From Palsa-948 sp964481195 (lineage in GTDB: Bacteria; Bacteroidota; Bacteroidia; Palsa-948): a DNA stretch of 64,000 nucleotides. The notes beneath the pieces were generated by a model. It saw only the letters and a list, made by a program, of their open reading frames with translations. It ran no database searches and was not told the origin of the DNA. Shown one piece after another: positions 26,571 through 35,022 of this stretch. The DNA lies in NCBI GenBank assembly GCA_964481195.1, contig CAYZTB010000003.1, positions 1-64,000 of the forward strand, given 5' to 3'. Made by a program: the position numbers and the translations under genes. Positions within the stretch are counted from its first letter, which is position 1. Each line of letters begins with the position of its first letter.

Positions 26571-29531
26571 TTATCGCACTAAGCTTACATTCCCTTCTTT
26601 TTTGATTTCTGTTCCATCAATAAAAACCGCTCTGCAATAAAAAGCATATACGGCAGAGTTAGATATTCCATCTCTCAGGTGACCATTCCAGCTATGAGTT
26701 ACATCTTCGGTTTCAAAAACTTTTTCTCCCCATCGGTTGTAAATAATCAATTTGAATTCCTTTACACATACTGGATTAATATATGCTTTAAAAATATCAT
26801 TATCATTATCTCCATTGGGAGAAAACGCGTTAGGAATATAAAAACTGCCACACTTAATATCTATTGTAACTTTTATACACGCAGAATCGACACAACCATT
26901 TGCATCTGTAACTGTTACACAATAAATTGTTGTAACAGCAGGACTACTAACTACAGTACTACTAGTTGAATTATTTAATCCACCTGAAGGAGACCACATA
27001 TAAGCACCACCACCAGTTGCTGAAAGTGAAGTGCTTGTGCCGGAGAAAATAGTTACATCAGCACTTACCGAAACATTAGGGAGTGAGTTTACAACCAAAT
27101 TTGTTGTAATAATACTATCACATCCGTTACTTGCAAGAACTGTATCCGTATAAATTCCTGCATTTGTTGCAAGAGTTCCTCCAGGTAACAAATAGGTAAG
27201 ACCTTGGCATATGCTGGCATTTTGTGTAGTGCTCGAAGAATTATTGATTGCTAAGTTGATAGTAATTATGCTGTCACATCCATTTACTGCTGCAATTGTA
27301 TCAATGTATGTTCCAGAAGCAGATACTATTTGTCCGCCTGGTAACGTATATGAATTACCTGAACAAATTGTAACAGATTGTGTCGAAGAAATAGAGGAGC
27401 CTGTAGTAAGAGTTGTAGTAAAAATACTATCACATCCACTGCTAGTTAATAATGAATCTGTATAGGTTCCTGGCACCGAAACATAATTTCCTCCGGGCAG
27501 TAAAAAAGAATCGCCTTGACAAATAGTTCCGTTTTGAGACAGCAAAAATGGCGGTGTTACGGATAAGACGGTTGTGATAATTGTATCACATGCACCTCCA
27601 CTTCCTAGCGTATCAACATAGGCGCCTGCTGTGCTTACTACAGAACCACTCGCTAAAGTATATGAAGAGCCAGTACAAATAGAAACACTCTGAGTAGCAG
27701 CGTAGCTATTTAACACAACAATATTAAAAGTATCGCCATCATCGCAACCAAATTGATTGTACGCATAAAAAAATACAGGATAGGTGCCAACAGGCGAAAA
27801 TGTATAAACTAAATTTGTTGAGGTGTCCTTGAAAAGTCCAGGGTTGCTCCATAAATAAGAACTTGCTCCGGTAGAAGTATTTACAATGGTAACTGTTTGA
27901 CCCAAACAAACAGTATCATTGGGAATAATTGAATAAGATGCAACTGCCTTTGGAATAACCTGCACATAATTTAAATAAATAAGCGTGTTAGTTGTAACGC
28001 CATTTGAAACTACAAGAGATACACTATAAGTTCCTGAAGCAGTATAAGTATGTGTAGGATGTTGTTGTGTGCTTCCTGTTGCATCTCCAAAATCCCAAGT
28101 CCAACTAGTAGAATTTGTACTTGTGTTTGTAAAATGTACCGTTAAAGGTGCACAACCCAATAATGTATCGGCATTAAAATTTGCTTGGGGTCCTGGCAAT
28201 TGTGGATTACAAAAACTTTGCGCACAGGATGAGTCTGGCACATAGCGCCACATATTATTACCAATTAATGAACCCCTACCACCAAAAAGCCAAAACTCAT
28301 TATTATTTGTAAAAGCAGAACCTCCGTAAACATTTCCCGGAAAATTACTTCCAATTGGCACGCCTAAAGTTCCTTTGCTTGCAACGGTATTGCCCCCTAC
28401 GAAAACCCATTCATTGGTAGTAATTTTATAACACCAGATATCACTGTTTTGTGCTAATCCCTGACCTGCAGTCCACTGTCCACTAAACATCCATAAATTA
28501 CCACACTTATCTTTCCAAGCTGCTGTATTTTCATATCTGCCTTGCGGATAAGCGGTAGTTGACGGAACACATTTTGTTGGAAAGGCAGGCATTTGGTTTG
28601 TTAAGTTAGTGCCGCTCACCCAAGTCCAATTATTTGTAAGTGGATCGAACTTCCACATATCATTGTAACTATCCGTATTATTATTTACTCCCGTTCCTCC
28701 AAACAACCAAAAGTTTCCATTGTTATCAGTCCAACTACAATAAGCCCATCTGCATGGTGGAATATTGGTAGCAGCAGCAACTCCTTTAGTACCATAATTA
28801 CCAGCAATATTTCCTGCCGTTTGAGGTCCTTTCATCCAAGTCCACTGATTTGTTGTTGGATTGTATCTCCACATGTCATTTATCTGACCGGTACTTACCC
28901 CACCACCAAACATCCATAAGTTGCCCGCGTTATCCACCCAAGAAGCAGAAGTTTCATACCGACCTGGAGGAAGATTAGTTGGAGAAGAAACTCCTTGCAC
29001 TCCATACGAACCTGCAACTGAGGCAACACCGGGGCCATGCATCCAAGTCCACATGTTAGTGGTGGTATTATACCGCCACATATCTGCAGAAGTTCCATAC
29101 CCACTAATTGCGCCACCCCACAACCATAAATTATCGTTTGCATCTATCCACGATAATGCGCTGCCTGTTGTAACAACAGGAGGATTATTTCCAGGAGCAG
29201 GAACTCCTTTGGTGCCATATACAGCTGGTACACCATAGGTATTGGGCCCTTTCATCCAAGTCCAAAAGTTTGTTGCTGGGTCGTACTTCCATAAAGCAGA
29301 AGACCCTAAATCTCCACCATAAAACCAAAATTTTCCTTGAGAATCTGTCCAGCATGCATCTGTTTTATACATGGCTGGCGGTAAATTACTGGCCGCAGGC
29401 ACTCCTTGCACTCCATAGTTTCCTGAACCTGTTCCAGAAGTTCCATTCATCCAAGTCCAAAATCCTTGTTGGGCATTTACAGAACTAATAAATGAAAATA
29501 AAATGATGCAAATGCGTAATATGTTTCTCAT
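26571..29531 (-). CDS. Kelch/PKD/Cys-pair-repeat protein with type B T9SS domain
   Basis: 986 residues. A signal peptide covers residues 1-20. Six kelch-like blades ('WTWMKGP', 'NLWMFGGG', 'NDMWRYNPTTNQW') run to about residue 430. A PKD domain ('TSWTWDFGDATGSTQQHPTH') and a second PKD-like segment follow. Then come four Cys-pair repeats ('SICTGSSYTLASGS ... CDTIITTVLSV') like those of the downstream gene, an Ig-like module, and a type B sorting domain ('FYIPNAFSPNGDNDNDIFK', 'YNRWGEKVFETED', 'KKEGNVSLVR'). The spacing to the upstream gene is 14 bases. Shuffling of modules among the four neighbours is evident from shared domains in different orders. Confidence 0.9.
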   Translation of the reverse strand: MRNILRICIILFSFISSVNAQQGFWTWMNGTSGTGSGNYGVQGVPAASNLPPAMYKTDACWTDSQGKFWFYGGDLGSSALWKYDPATNFWTWMKGPNTYGVPAVYGTKGVPAPGNNPPVVTTGSALSWIDANDNLWLWGGAISGYGTSADMWRYNTTTNMWTWMHGPGVASVAGSYGVQGVSSPTNLPPGRYETSASWVDNAGNLWMFGGGVSTGQINDMWRYNPTTNQWTWMKGPQTAGNIAGNYGTKGVAAATNIPPCRWAYCSWTDNNGNFWLFGGTGVNNNTDSYNDMWKFDPLTNNWTWVSGTNLTNQMPAFPTKCVPSTTAYPQGRYENTAAWKDKCGNLWMFSGQWTAGQGLAQNSDIWCYKITTNEWVFVGGNTVASKGTLGVPIGSNFPGNVYGGSAFTNNNEFWLFGGRGSLIGNNMWRYVPDSSCAQSFCNPQLPGPQANFNADTLLGCAPLTVHFTNTSTNSTSWTWDFGDATGSTQQHPTHTYTASGTYSVSLVVSNGVTTNTLIYLNYVQVIPKAVASYSIIPNDTVCLGQTVTIVNTSTGASSYLWSNPGLFKDTSTNLVYTFSPVGTYPVFFYAYNQFGCDDGDTFNIVVLNSYAATQSVSICTGSSYTLASGSVVSTAGAYVDTLGSGGACDTIITTVLSVTPPFLLSQNGTICQGDSFLLPGGNYVSVPGTYTDSLLTSSGCDSIFTTTLTTGSSISSTQSVTICSGNSYTLPGGQIVSASGTYIDTIAAVNGCDSIITINLAINNSSSTTQNASICQGLTYLLPGGTLATNAGIYTDTVLASNGCDSIITTNLVVNSLPNVSVSADVTIFSGTSTSLSATGGGAYMWSPSGGLNNSTSSTVVSSPAVTTIYCVTVTDANGCVDSACIKVTIDIKCGSFYIPNAFSPNGDNDNDIFKAYINPVCVKEFKLIIYNRWGEKVFETEDVTHSWNGHLRDGISNSAVYAFYCRAVFIDGTEIKKEGNVSLVR

Positions 29532-29545
29532 GAAAAAAAATTAAA

Positions 29546-32500
29546 CTATCTGACTAAACTTACGTTTCCTTCTTTTTTAATTTCTATTCCGTTAGAAAGT
29601 TTAGCAAAGCAATAAAATGTATAAACAGCTGAATTGGATTCAGCGCCATTAACCACTCCATTCCAACCTTCTTTTATATCAGTAGTTTCAAATACTTTTT
29701 CGCCCCAACGATTATAAATTACCAGCTTATATTCTAAAACACAAACTGGATTTATATATGCTTTGAATACATCATTTTCATTATCTCCATTGGGAGAAAA
29801 TGCATTGGGTATATAAAAGTTTCCACAAGGTAATTCCAAATAAACGGTAACACAAGTGGAATCCAAACATCCTCCAACATCAGAAACCAAAACACAATAC
29901 GTTGTAGTTAAAGTTGGCGTAGCTATTGGATTAGAAATGTTTGAATTATTTAACCCTGCTGATGGAGACCATGCATAAGTTACACCTCCAGAAGCATTTA
30001 ATTGAGTGGAGGAACCAGCTTGAATTGTTACACTGCTTCCTGCGTTAGCTGTTGGGCCGTTTCCGCTTAATATAGTAGTAGTAGTTATTTGTGTACATCC
30101 ATTTGCATCCGTAATTGTGCAGGCATAAGTTCCAGATGCTAAGCCTGTTGCTGTAGGAGTAGCTTGTCCGTTATTCCATGCATAGGTGTACGGAGTTGAG
30201 CCACCACTTGCAGAAGCAGTTGCTGTTCCATTGCTTAAATTACATCCGGCAATTGTATTTGTTGCACTTGCAACAATTGGAGTAGGTTGCGAAATTGTAA
30301 CAGTTTGCAAATTCGTACATCCACTGGCATCAGTAATAATTATAGTGTATGTGCCTGCTGATAATCCGGTAGCAGTTGCTGCATTTTGTCCATTACTCCA
30401 TCCATAAGTATAAGGCGCAGTGCCAGCCGAACCAGCTGCTGTTGCAGAAGCGTTGCTACCTCCATTGCAACTTGGTTGTGTTTGAGAAGAAATATTTACT
30501 GTGGGTCCGTTTGCATTAGTAATATTTGCTGTATTAGATTGTGTACAGCCGTTAGCATCTGTAACGGTACATGTATAATTTCCACCAGCAAGCGCAGTAG
30601 CTACTTGCGATGTTTGTCCGTTATTCCAAGAATAAGTAAATGGAGAAGTACCCCCCGATGCATTCATGGTTGCTGTGCCTGTACTAAGTCCGCAACTACT
30701 TTGTGTAGTAGATACGCTACTAGTAATTGCAGTTGGTTGAGTAATGGAAACAGTTTCTGTACTAGAGCAACCTGTTGCGTCTGTAACTATGCATGTATAT
30801 GTACCGCTAGAAAGTCCGGTTGCGGCAGAAGTAGATTGCCCGTTACTCCAACTATAGGTATAAGGCAAGATTCCACTTCCTAAACTTGCTGTTGCAGCAC
30901 CGTTACTTCCTCCGCTACAACTTATATTCTGAGAAGTGATTGAAACCGTTCCACCTCCTGCTGATGCAATGGTTACCACTGTAGTTTGGGTGCATGCAGC
31001 AGCATCAATAATAGTAACTGTATAATTTCCTGCAGCTAATCCCGTTGCTGTTGCTCCAGTTTGAGAAGTGGGATTCCAAGAGTAAGTATAAGGAGCAGTT
31101 CCTCCATTAACACTCACAGTTGCTGTTCCGTTGGCACTGCCGCAAGATGCTGAAGTCGTGTTGGGTGTAACGGTAAAACTATTTCCTGAACCTAAAATTA
31201 TATAGGTAAGTGTGTCTGCTTTACAAGTTGCATCTTTCACAATTACCGAATAAGTACCTGGGCATAAATTATTTATTGTACTTGTTAAATTGGTTGTTGG
31301 TCCAGTTGTAGTTCCATTACTCCAAGCATACGTATAGGGCGATGAACCAAAAACAGTACAGATATCTACCGTTGCAGAACCCGTACAAGCGCAGCTGCCG
31401 GAATTTACTTGAGAAGATGTTGCTTTGGGGGTATTTGCAATTGTTTCAAAATAATTTGTAATAAATCCTGGAAGACCTAAACTGTTGCTTCGGGGTGCAA
31501 CAGAAACTCCGTTTGCTACAAAATTGCAACCTATACCTGCTACGTTAGGATTATTAATAACACACATGGTACTTGTAAAACGAGAACCGTATATCTTTCC
31601 ATCTGCTGCCATTTGCATTCCATATACATTGGAATTAGCTATCGAAGTACCCGAAGCAATTATTGCAGCAGGTGATCCGGCACAAAGATCCCACTGCTTA
31701 ATGAATGCTGGAGTTGCTGAGTTAGATGTATATATCTTTGAATTGTCGGGCGAAAATTCTAAACCGTATGGATTCGGACCAGCACTTCCCAATGCTATAG
31801 GGTTAGACACTACTCCTGTACTTTTATTAAAATCATACGCTTCGGCAAAACCACTTAAGTTGACCACTAACGCTACTTTAGTTCCATTAGGAGAAATTTT
31901 CATTTGCCCGATTGCATCATCCCCACTTCCACTCGAAACATGTGCAGTACCAACGCTACTAACTACCGGTGCACCAATACCAGCAGTTGTAATTGGATAA
32001 GCGCGAAAAGTATTTCCTGTATAGCTATGTACAAGTAGCCAATAGCCAGTGCCACTACAATCTTTAGTGATAGACATTTTTTCAGAACAACTCCCAAAAC
32101 TGGAAGCAATAGAAACATTTTTATTGGCATTAATGTTACCAAGTCCACCATTCAAAGTAATGTCTATCTCCGAGTAATACAGGTTCCAAGGTGGTGGTGG
32201 CCCAACCGTTGGCATGCCTATATGAAACATATAATAAATATTCGGATTCCCAGGCTTGGGTACAAAAATGGGACCTTGAGTAATTGAGTTTCCCATATAC
32301 AAGCCTCCTCCATTTGGAGCTTGAGTGTGATTACTCAAATATAATCTGCTTGTTCCATCAGCATAAAAAAGTAAATTTCCATTTGCATCCGACATAGTAC
32401 CGCAACCCTCCCAAGAAATCACCATAGAATTGGTAAAAATAGCTACTGGAGTCCCCGATGAGAAATCTAATGCAGGAGGAGGAGAGCCGCTCATATACCA

Positions 32501-32584
32501 TTTCTCCGTTTCCTTTTGAGAAAACAAAAACGAGCTTGCTCCAAAAGAAATAAATAGTAATACCGTAAGAAAGGCTTTTCTCAT
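29546..32584 (-). CDS. Propeller plus SprB-repeat protein with type B T9SS domain
   Basis: 1012 residues. A signal peptide covers residues 1-22. Residues about 28-385 form a WD40-like or lactonase-like propeller ('KWYMSGSPPPALDFSSGTP', 'GLEFSPDNSKIYTSNS'), an N-terminal layout common in gliding-type secreted proteins. Seven SprB-like repeats follow ('GTAPYTYSWNP', 'GNYTVTIIDAAACTQTTVVT'). An Ig-like module and a type B sorting domain end the protein ('FYIPNAFSPNGDNENDVFK', 'YNRWGEKVFETTD', 'KKEGNVSLVR'). SprB repeats are named after the SprB gliding adhesin of Flavobacterium. This is the first gene of the four-gene unit. Confidence 0.9.
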   Translation of the reverse strand: MRKAFLTVLLFISFGASSFLFSQKETEKWYMSGSPPPALDFSSGTPVAIFTNSMVISWEGCGTMSDANGNLLFYADGTSRLYLSNHTQAPNGGGLYMGNSITQGPIFVPKPGNPNIYYMFHIGMPTVGPPPPWNLYYSEIDITLNGGLGNINANKNVSIASSFGSCSEKMSITKDCSGTGYWLLVHSYTGNTFRAYPITTAGIGAPVVSSVGTAHVSSGSGDDAIGQMKISPNGTKVALVVNLSGFAEAYDFNKSTGVVSNPIALGSAGPNPYGLEFSPDNSKIYTSNSATPAFIKQWDLCAGSPAAIIASGTSIANSNVYGMQMAADGKIYGSRFTSTMCVINNPNVAGIGCNFVANGVSVAPRSNSLGLPGFITNYFETIANTPKATSSQVNSGSCACTGSATVDICTVFGSSPYTYAWSNGTTTGPTTNLTSTINNLCPGTYSVIVKDATCKADTLTYIILGSGNSFTVTPNTTSASCGSANGTATVSVNGGTAPYTYSWNPTSQTGATATGLAAGNYTVTIIDAAACTQTTVVTIASAGGGTVSITSQNISCSGGSNGAATASLGSGILPYTYSWSNGQSTSAATGLSSGTYTCIVTDATGCSSTETVSITQPTAITSSVSTTQSSCGLSTGTATMNASGGTSPFTYSWNNGQTSQVATALAGGNYTCTVTDANGCTQSNTANITNANGPTVNISSQTQPSCNGGSNASATAAGSAGTAPYTYGWSNGQNAATATGLSAGTYTIIITDASGCTNLQTVTISQPTPIVASATNTIAGCNLSNGTATASASGGSTPYTYAWNNGQATPTATGLASGTYACTITDANGCTQITTTTILSGNGPTANAGSSVTIQAGSSTQLNASGGVTYAWSPSAGLNNSNISNPIATPTLTTTYCVLVSDVGGCLDSTCVTVYLELPCGNFYIPNAFSPNGDNENDVFKAYINPVCVLEYKLVIYNRWGEKVFETTDIKEGWNGVVNGAESNSAVYTFYCFAKLSNGIEIKKEGNVSLVR

Positions 32585-32589
32585 AGCAG

Positions 32590-32597
32590 CAAAGATA
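32590..32597 (-). promoter_or_regulatory. -7 promoter element TATCTTTG for the four-gene type B operon
   Basis: A perfect match to the Bacteroidota -7 consensus TANNTTTG lies a few bases upstream of the start codon on the minus strand. No clear TTTG -33 box is visible. The closeness to the ATG implies a very short leader. Confidence 0.5.
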
Positions 32598-32730
32598 GGG
32601 CTATACGCAGTATGAAACTACGGGAATTTGAAAAGAAATTATCAAATGAATACTAATAGTGTGGGAGGAAATATGGGCTATTCCGAAATGACTTTAATCT
32701 AATCTTCTAGATAAAACCAATGCTTAATTC

Positions 32731-32751
32731 CTAATAATATGTAATTATTAG
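32731..32751 (-). terminator. Possible AT-rich hairpin after fbp
   Basis: An 8-base perfect stem (CTAATAAT / ATTATTAG) with a 5-base loop starts two bases beyond the fbp stop codon. It is AT-only apart from two pairs and has no strong T-run, so termination is uncertain. Confidence 0.4.
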
Positions 32752-32752
32752 T

Positions 32753-33766
32753 CTAAGCGCTTACAGCCGAGTACTTCAACATGAAATCTCCTGCCATGTC
32801 AACCATATCAGGCGAGCCAATAAAGAATGGTGTTCGCTCATGGATGGAAGTAGGATCAATATCTAGTATTCGCTTAAATCCATCGGTTGCTTTTCCGCCT
32901 GCCTGTTCAATGATAAACGCTAACGGGTTGCTCTCATAAATCAAACGAAGTTTTCCTTTGGGATTTTGAGAGGTAATAGGATAAATAAAAATACCTCCTG
33001 TAATTAAGTTGCGGTGAATATCTGCAACTGCGGATCCGATGTATCTCGAGGAATAAGGTCTATTCGTTTTCGGGTCCTCTTCCTGACAATGCTTAATGAA
33101 TTTTTTTACTCCATCCGGAAAATGCACATAATATCCTTCATTAATAGAATATGTTTTGCCTTGCTTAGGAATTTTCATCTCAGGATGTGAAAGACAGAAT
33201 TCGCCAATACTGGGGTCTAGCGTGAAACCATTCACCCCTTTTCCGGTAGTGTATACCATCATAGTAGATGAGCCATATATTACATACCCTGCAGCTACCT
33301 GCTCCGTTCCACGTTGCATAAAATCTTCCAAGGTTCCTTTGCCCGAAAGGGACGTTCTTCTAAAAACAGAAAAAATGGTTCCTACGGAAACATTCACATC
33401 TATGTTGGAAGATCCATCAAGTGGGTCTATAGCAACAACATATTTTGCATTTTGTGAAACTTCGTTTTCAATTGGAATAATATCCTCGTTTTCTTCCGAA
33501 GCTATCGAACAACACTCTCCTCCTGCCATTAATGCAGCAATAAATTGCTCGTTTGCAAAGACATCTAATTTTTTTACTTGCTCGCCCTGCACATTAGTCT
33601 CACCGGTCATACCTAAAATATCAGCTAAACCAGCTTTATTTACTTCGCGGTGCACAATTTTAGCAGCAATGCCAATATCTCTTAATAAACGGGATAGTTC
33701 TCCTTTAGAGTATGGAAAGTCTGCCTGTTTTTCAATAATAAATTGACCTAATGTTTTTATTTTCAT
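32753..33766 (-). CDS. fbp: Fructose-1,6-bisphosphatase, class I
   Basis: 337 residues, the usual class I length. It hydrolyses fructose-1,6-bisphosphate to fructose-6-phosphate in gluconeogenesis, in the cytoplasm, with Mg2+. The metal- and substrate-site signature 'VVAIDPLDGSSNIDVNVSVG' is intact. 'SEENED' supplies the upstream acidic metal ligands, and 'GKLRLIYESNPLAFIIEQAGG' the C-terminal substrate-binding part. It is transcribed alone, divergent from the acetyltransferase gene, and is followed by an AT-rich hairpin. Confidence 0.97.
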   Translation of the reverse strand: MKIKTLGQFIIEKQADFPYSKGELSRLLRDIGIAAKIVHREVNKAGLADILGMTGETNVQGEQVKKLDVFANEQFIAALMAGGECCSIASEENEDIIPIENEVSQNAKYVVAIDPLDGSSNIDVNVSVGTIFSVFRRTSLSGKGTLEDFMQRGTEQVAAGYVIYGSSTMMVYTTGKGVNGFTLDPSIGEFCLSHPEMKIPKQGKTYSINEGYYVHFPDGVKKFIKHCQEEDPKTNRPYSSRYIGSAVADIHRNLITGGIFIYPITSQNPKGKLRLIYESNPLAFIIEQAGGKATDGFKRILDIDPTSIHERTPFFIGSPDMVDMAGDFMLKYSAVSA

Positions 33767-33929
33767 AATATGAATATTAAATAAGCAAGTGTTTTAAGTT
33801 TCAATAAAAACAAGTAGTTTTTGTATGGTATTTTATTACTGCGAATATACAAAACCTGACTCCAAAAAAGATAAGTATCTGAAAAAAATAAGTCTGTTAA
33901 GCTCTTGGAATTTGTATTTTCGTAAGGCT

Positions 33930-34385
33930 ATGAATGTTAAGATTAGAAAAGCAAAAAAACCAGATTTACCTTCAATTTTGGGTCTGATTAAAGAATTAGC
34001 TAAATACGAAAAGGCAGCAAAAGAAGTTAAAGTTACAGTGAAAGAACTTGAAAAAGATGGCTTTGGCAAAAACAAAGTATTTGATTGCTTTGTAGCTGTA
34101 TCTGATAAAAATAAAGTGATTGGCATTGCGTTGTATTACGTTAAGTATTCTACATGGAAAGGGAAATGTTTATATCTGGACGATATCATAGTTACACAAT
34201 CCATGCGGGGGAAAGGAATTGGGAAGCTGTTGTTTGATGTTTTAATTGAAACTGCAAAAAAAATGAAAGTTCGGAAGTTGGAATGGCAAGTATTAGAGTG
34301 GAATAAACCCGCTATTAATTTTTATAAAAAATATAATTCCTCCTTTGATAATGAATGGGTAAATTGTAAGATTATCTTTGAATAA
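33930..34385 (+). CDS. GNAT acetyltransferase, spermidine/spermine acetyltransferase-like
   Basis: 151 residues from the ATG at 33930. An upstream in-frame start at 33825 would add 35 residues with no family match. The GNAT fold is shown by 'YLDDIIVTQSMRGKGIGKLL', containing the acetyl-CoA loop R-G-K-G-I-G, and by 'LEWNKPAINFYKKY' in the last motif. The 'Y.VKYSTWKGKCLYLDD' strand resembles eukaryotic-type SSAT and other diamine acetyltransferases. A polyamine or small-amine substrate is therefore likely but not shown. The gene is followed after 11 bases by the outer-membrane protein gene, so the two may share a transcript. Confidence 0.85.
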   Translation: MNVKIRKAKKPDLPSILGLIKELAKYEKAAKEVKVTVKELEKDGFGKNKVFDCFVAVSDKNKVIGIALYYVKYSTWKGKCLYLDDIIVTQSMRGKGIGKLLFDVLIETAKKMKVRKLEWQVLEWNKPAINFYKKYNSSFDNEWVNCKIIFE

Positions 34386-34396
34386 CATAAACAAAA

Positions 34397-34936
34397 ATGA
34401 AAACCTTACTAATTACACTTTTCTTTAGTTTTAGTTTTTCAATTTTAAGTTTTTCTCAGGTCTTTACTCCACCCGCTGCTCCAAAAGAAAAAAAATCTCC
34501 TTTTTGGAGTTGGGATAAAGTTTATACCGGAGGAGGCATTGGTTTGCAATTTGGTACTATCACATTAATAAATATTGCTCCCGACTTTGGTTATAAAATA
34601 ACTAAACGCTATTCTGCCGGTATTGGATTACGGTATATGTATTTTGCCGACAAAAGATATACTCCTCCTTTTGAAATAAATATTTATGGCGCAAGTGTAT
34701 TTAATCGCTTCATTGTAACCGATTTTTTATTTCTTCACGGAGAGTACGAGGTTCTAAATGGTCCTTGGGATTATAGATTTGCCAGAAGATTTAACTTAAA
34801 CAACGTTTGGGTTGGTGGTGGTCTTAGACAAGGATCCGATAATGTTTCCTTCAACATTATGGCACTTTGGAATTTGAATGATGAAGGATATCTTCCTAAC
34901 CCTCAAATTAGAATGGGAATAAGCATTGGCTTATAA
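34397..34936 (+). CDS. Predicted small outer-membrane beta-barrel protein
   Basis: 179 residues. A signal peptide covers residues 1-20 (ends LSFSQ). Alternating hydrophobic/aromatic strands ('VYTGGGIGLQFGTITLINIA', 'YSAGIGLRYMYF', 'FNRFIVTDFLFLHGEYEV', 'NVWVGGGLRQ', 'IRMGISIGL') fit an eight-strand porin-like barrel, ending close to the usual aromatic or hydrophobic C-terminus. I do not recognise a named family. It sits 11 bases after the acetyltransferase gene and is closed by a hairpin terminator. Confidence 0.75.
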   Translation: MKTLLITLFFSFSFSILSFSQVFTPPAAPKEKKSPFWSWDKVYTGGGIGLQFGTITLINIAPDFGYKITKRYSAGIGLRYMYFADKRYTPPFEINIYGASVFNRFIVTDFLFLHGEYEVLNGPWDYRFARRFNLNNVWVGGGLRQGSDNVSFNIMALWNLNDEGYLPNPQIRMGISIGL

Positions 34937-34959
34937 TACTTTAAATAAAGTATTTTTTT
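34936..34959 (+). terminator. Rho-independent terminator after the outer-membrane protein gene
   Basis: The stem ATACTTT/AAAGTAT with loop AAAT is followed directly by seven T. It begins at the last base of the stop codon. Confidence 0.7.
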
Positions 34960-34976
34960 ATCTATAAATTTTTTTT

Positions 34977-34984
34977 TACCTTTA
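34977..34984 (+). promoter_or_regulatory. Weak -7 element TACCTTTA before the collagen-like gene
   Basis: It matches TANNTTTG at seven of eight bases and lies about 40 bases upstream of the GTG start, between the previous terminator and this gene. Confidence 0.35.
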
Positions 34985-35022
34985 CTACCTTACATAACAT
35001 ACATTTTCAATACTACAATCAA

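Noticed and set aside
1..32584. Prophage or phage-tail island suggested by tail-fibre-like modules and collagen-like repeats
   Set aside because: No capsid, terminase, portal, integrase or lysis gene is present; the proteins have signal peptides and T9SS tails, so they are cell-surface cargo.
33825..33929. 35-residue N-terminal extension of the acetyltransferase
   Set aside because: GNAT homology begins at the ATG at 33930; the extension has no family match and lies in the likely promoter region.
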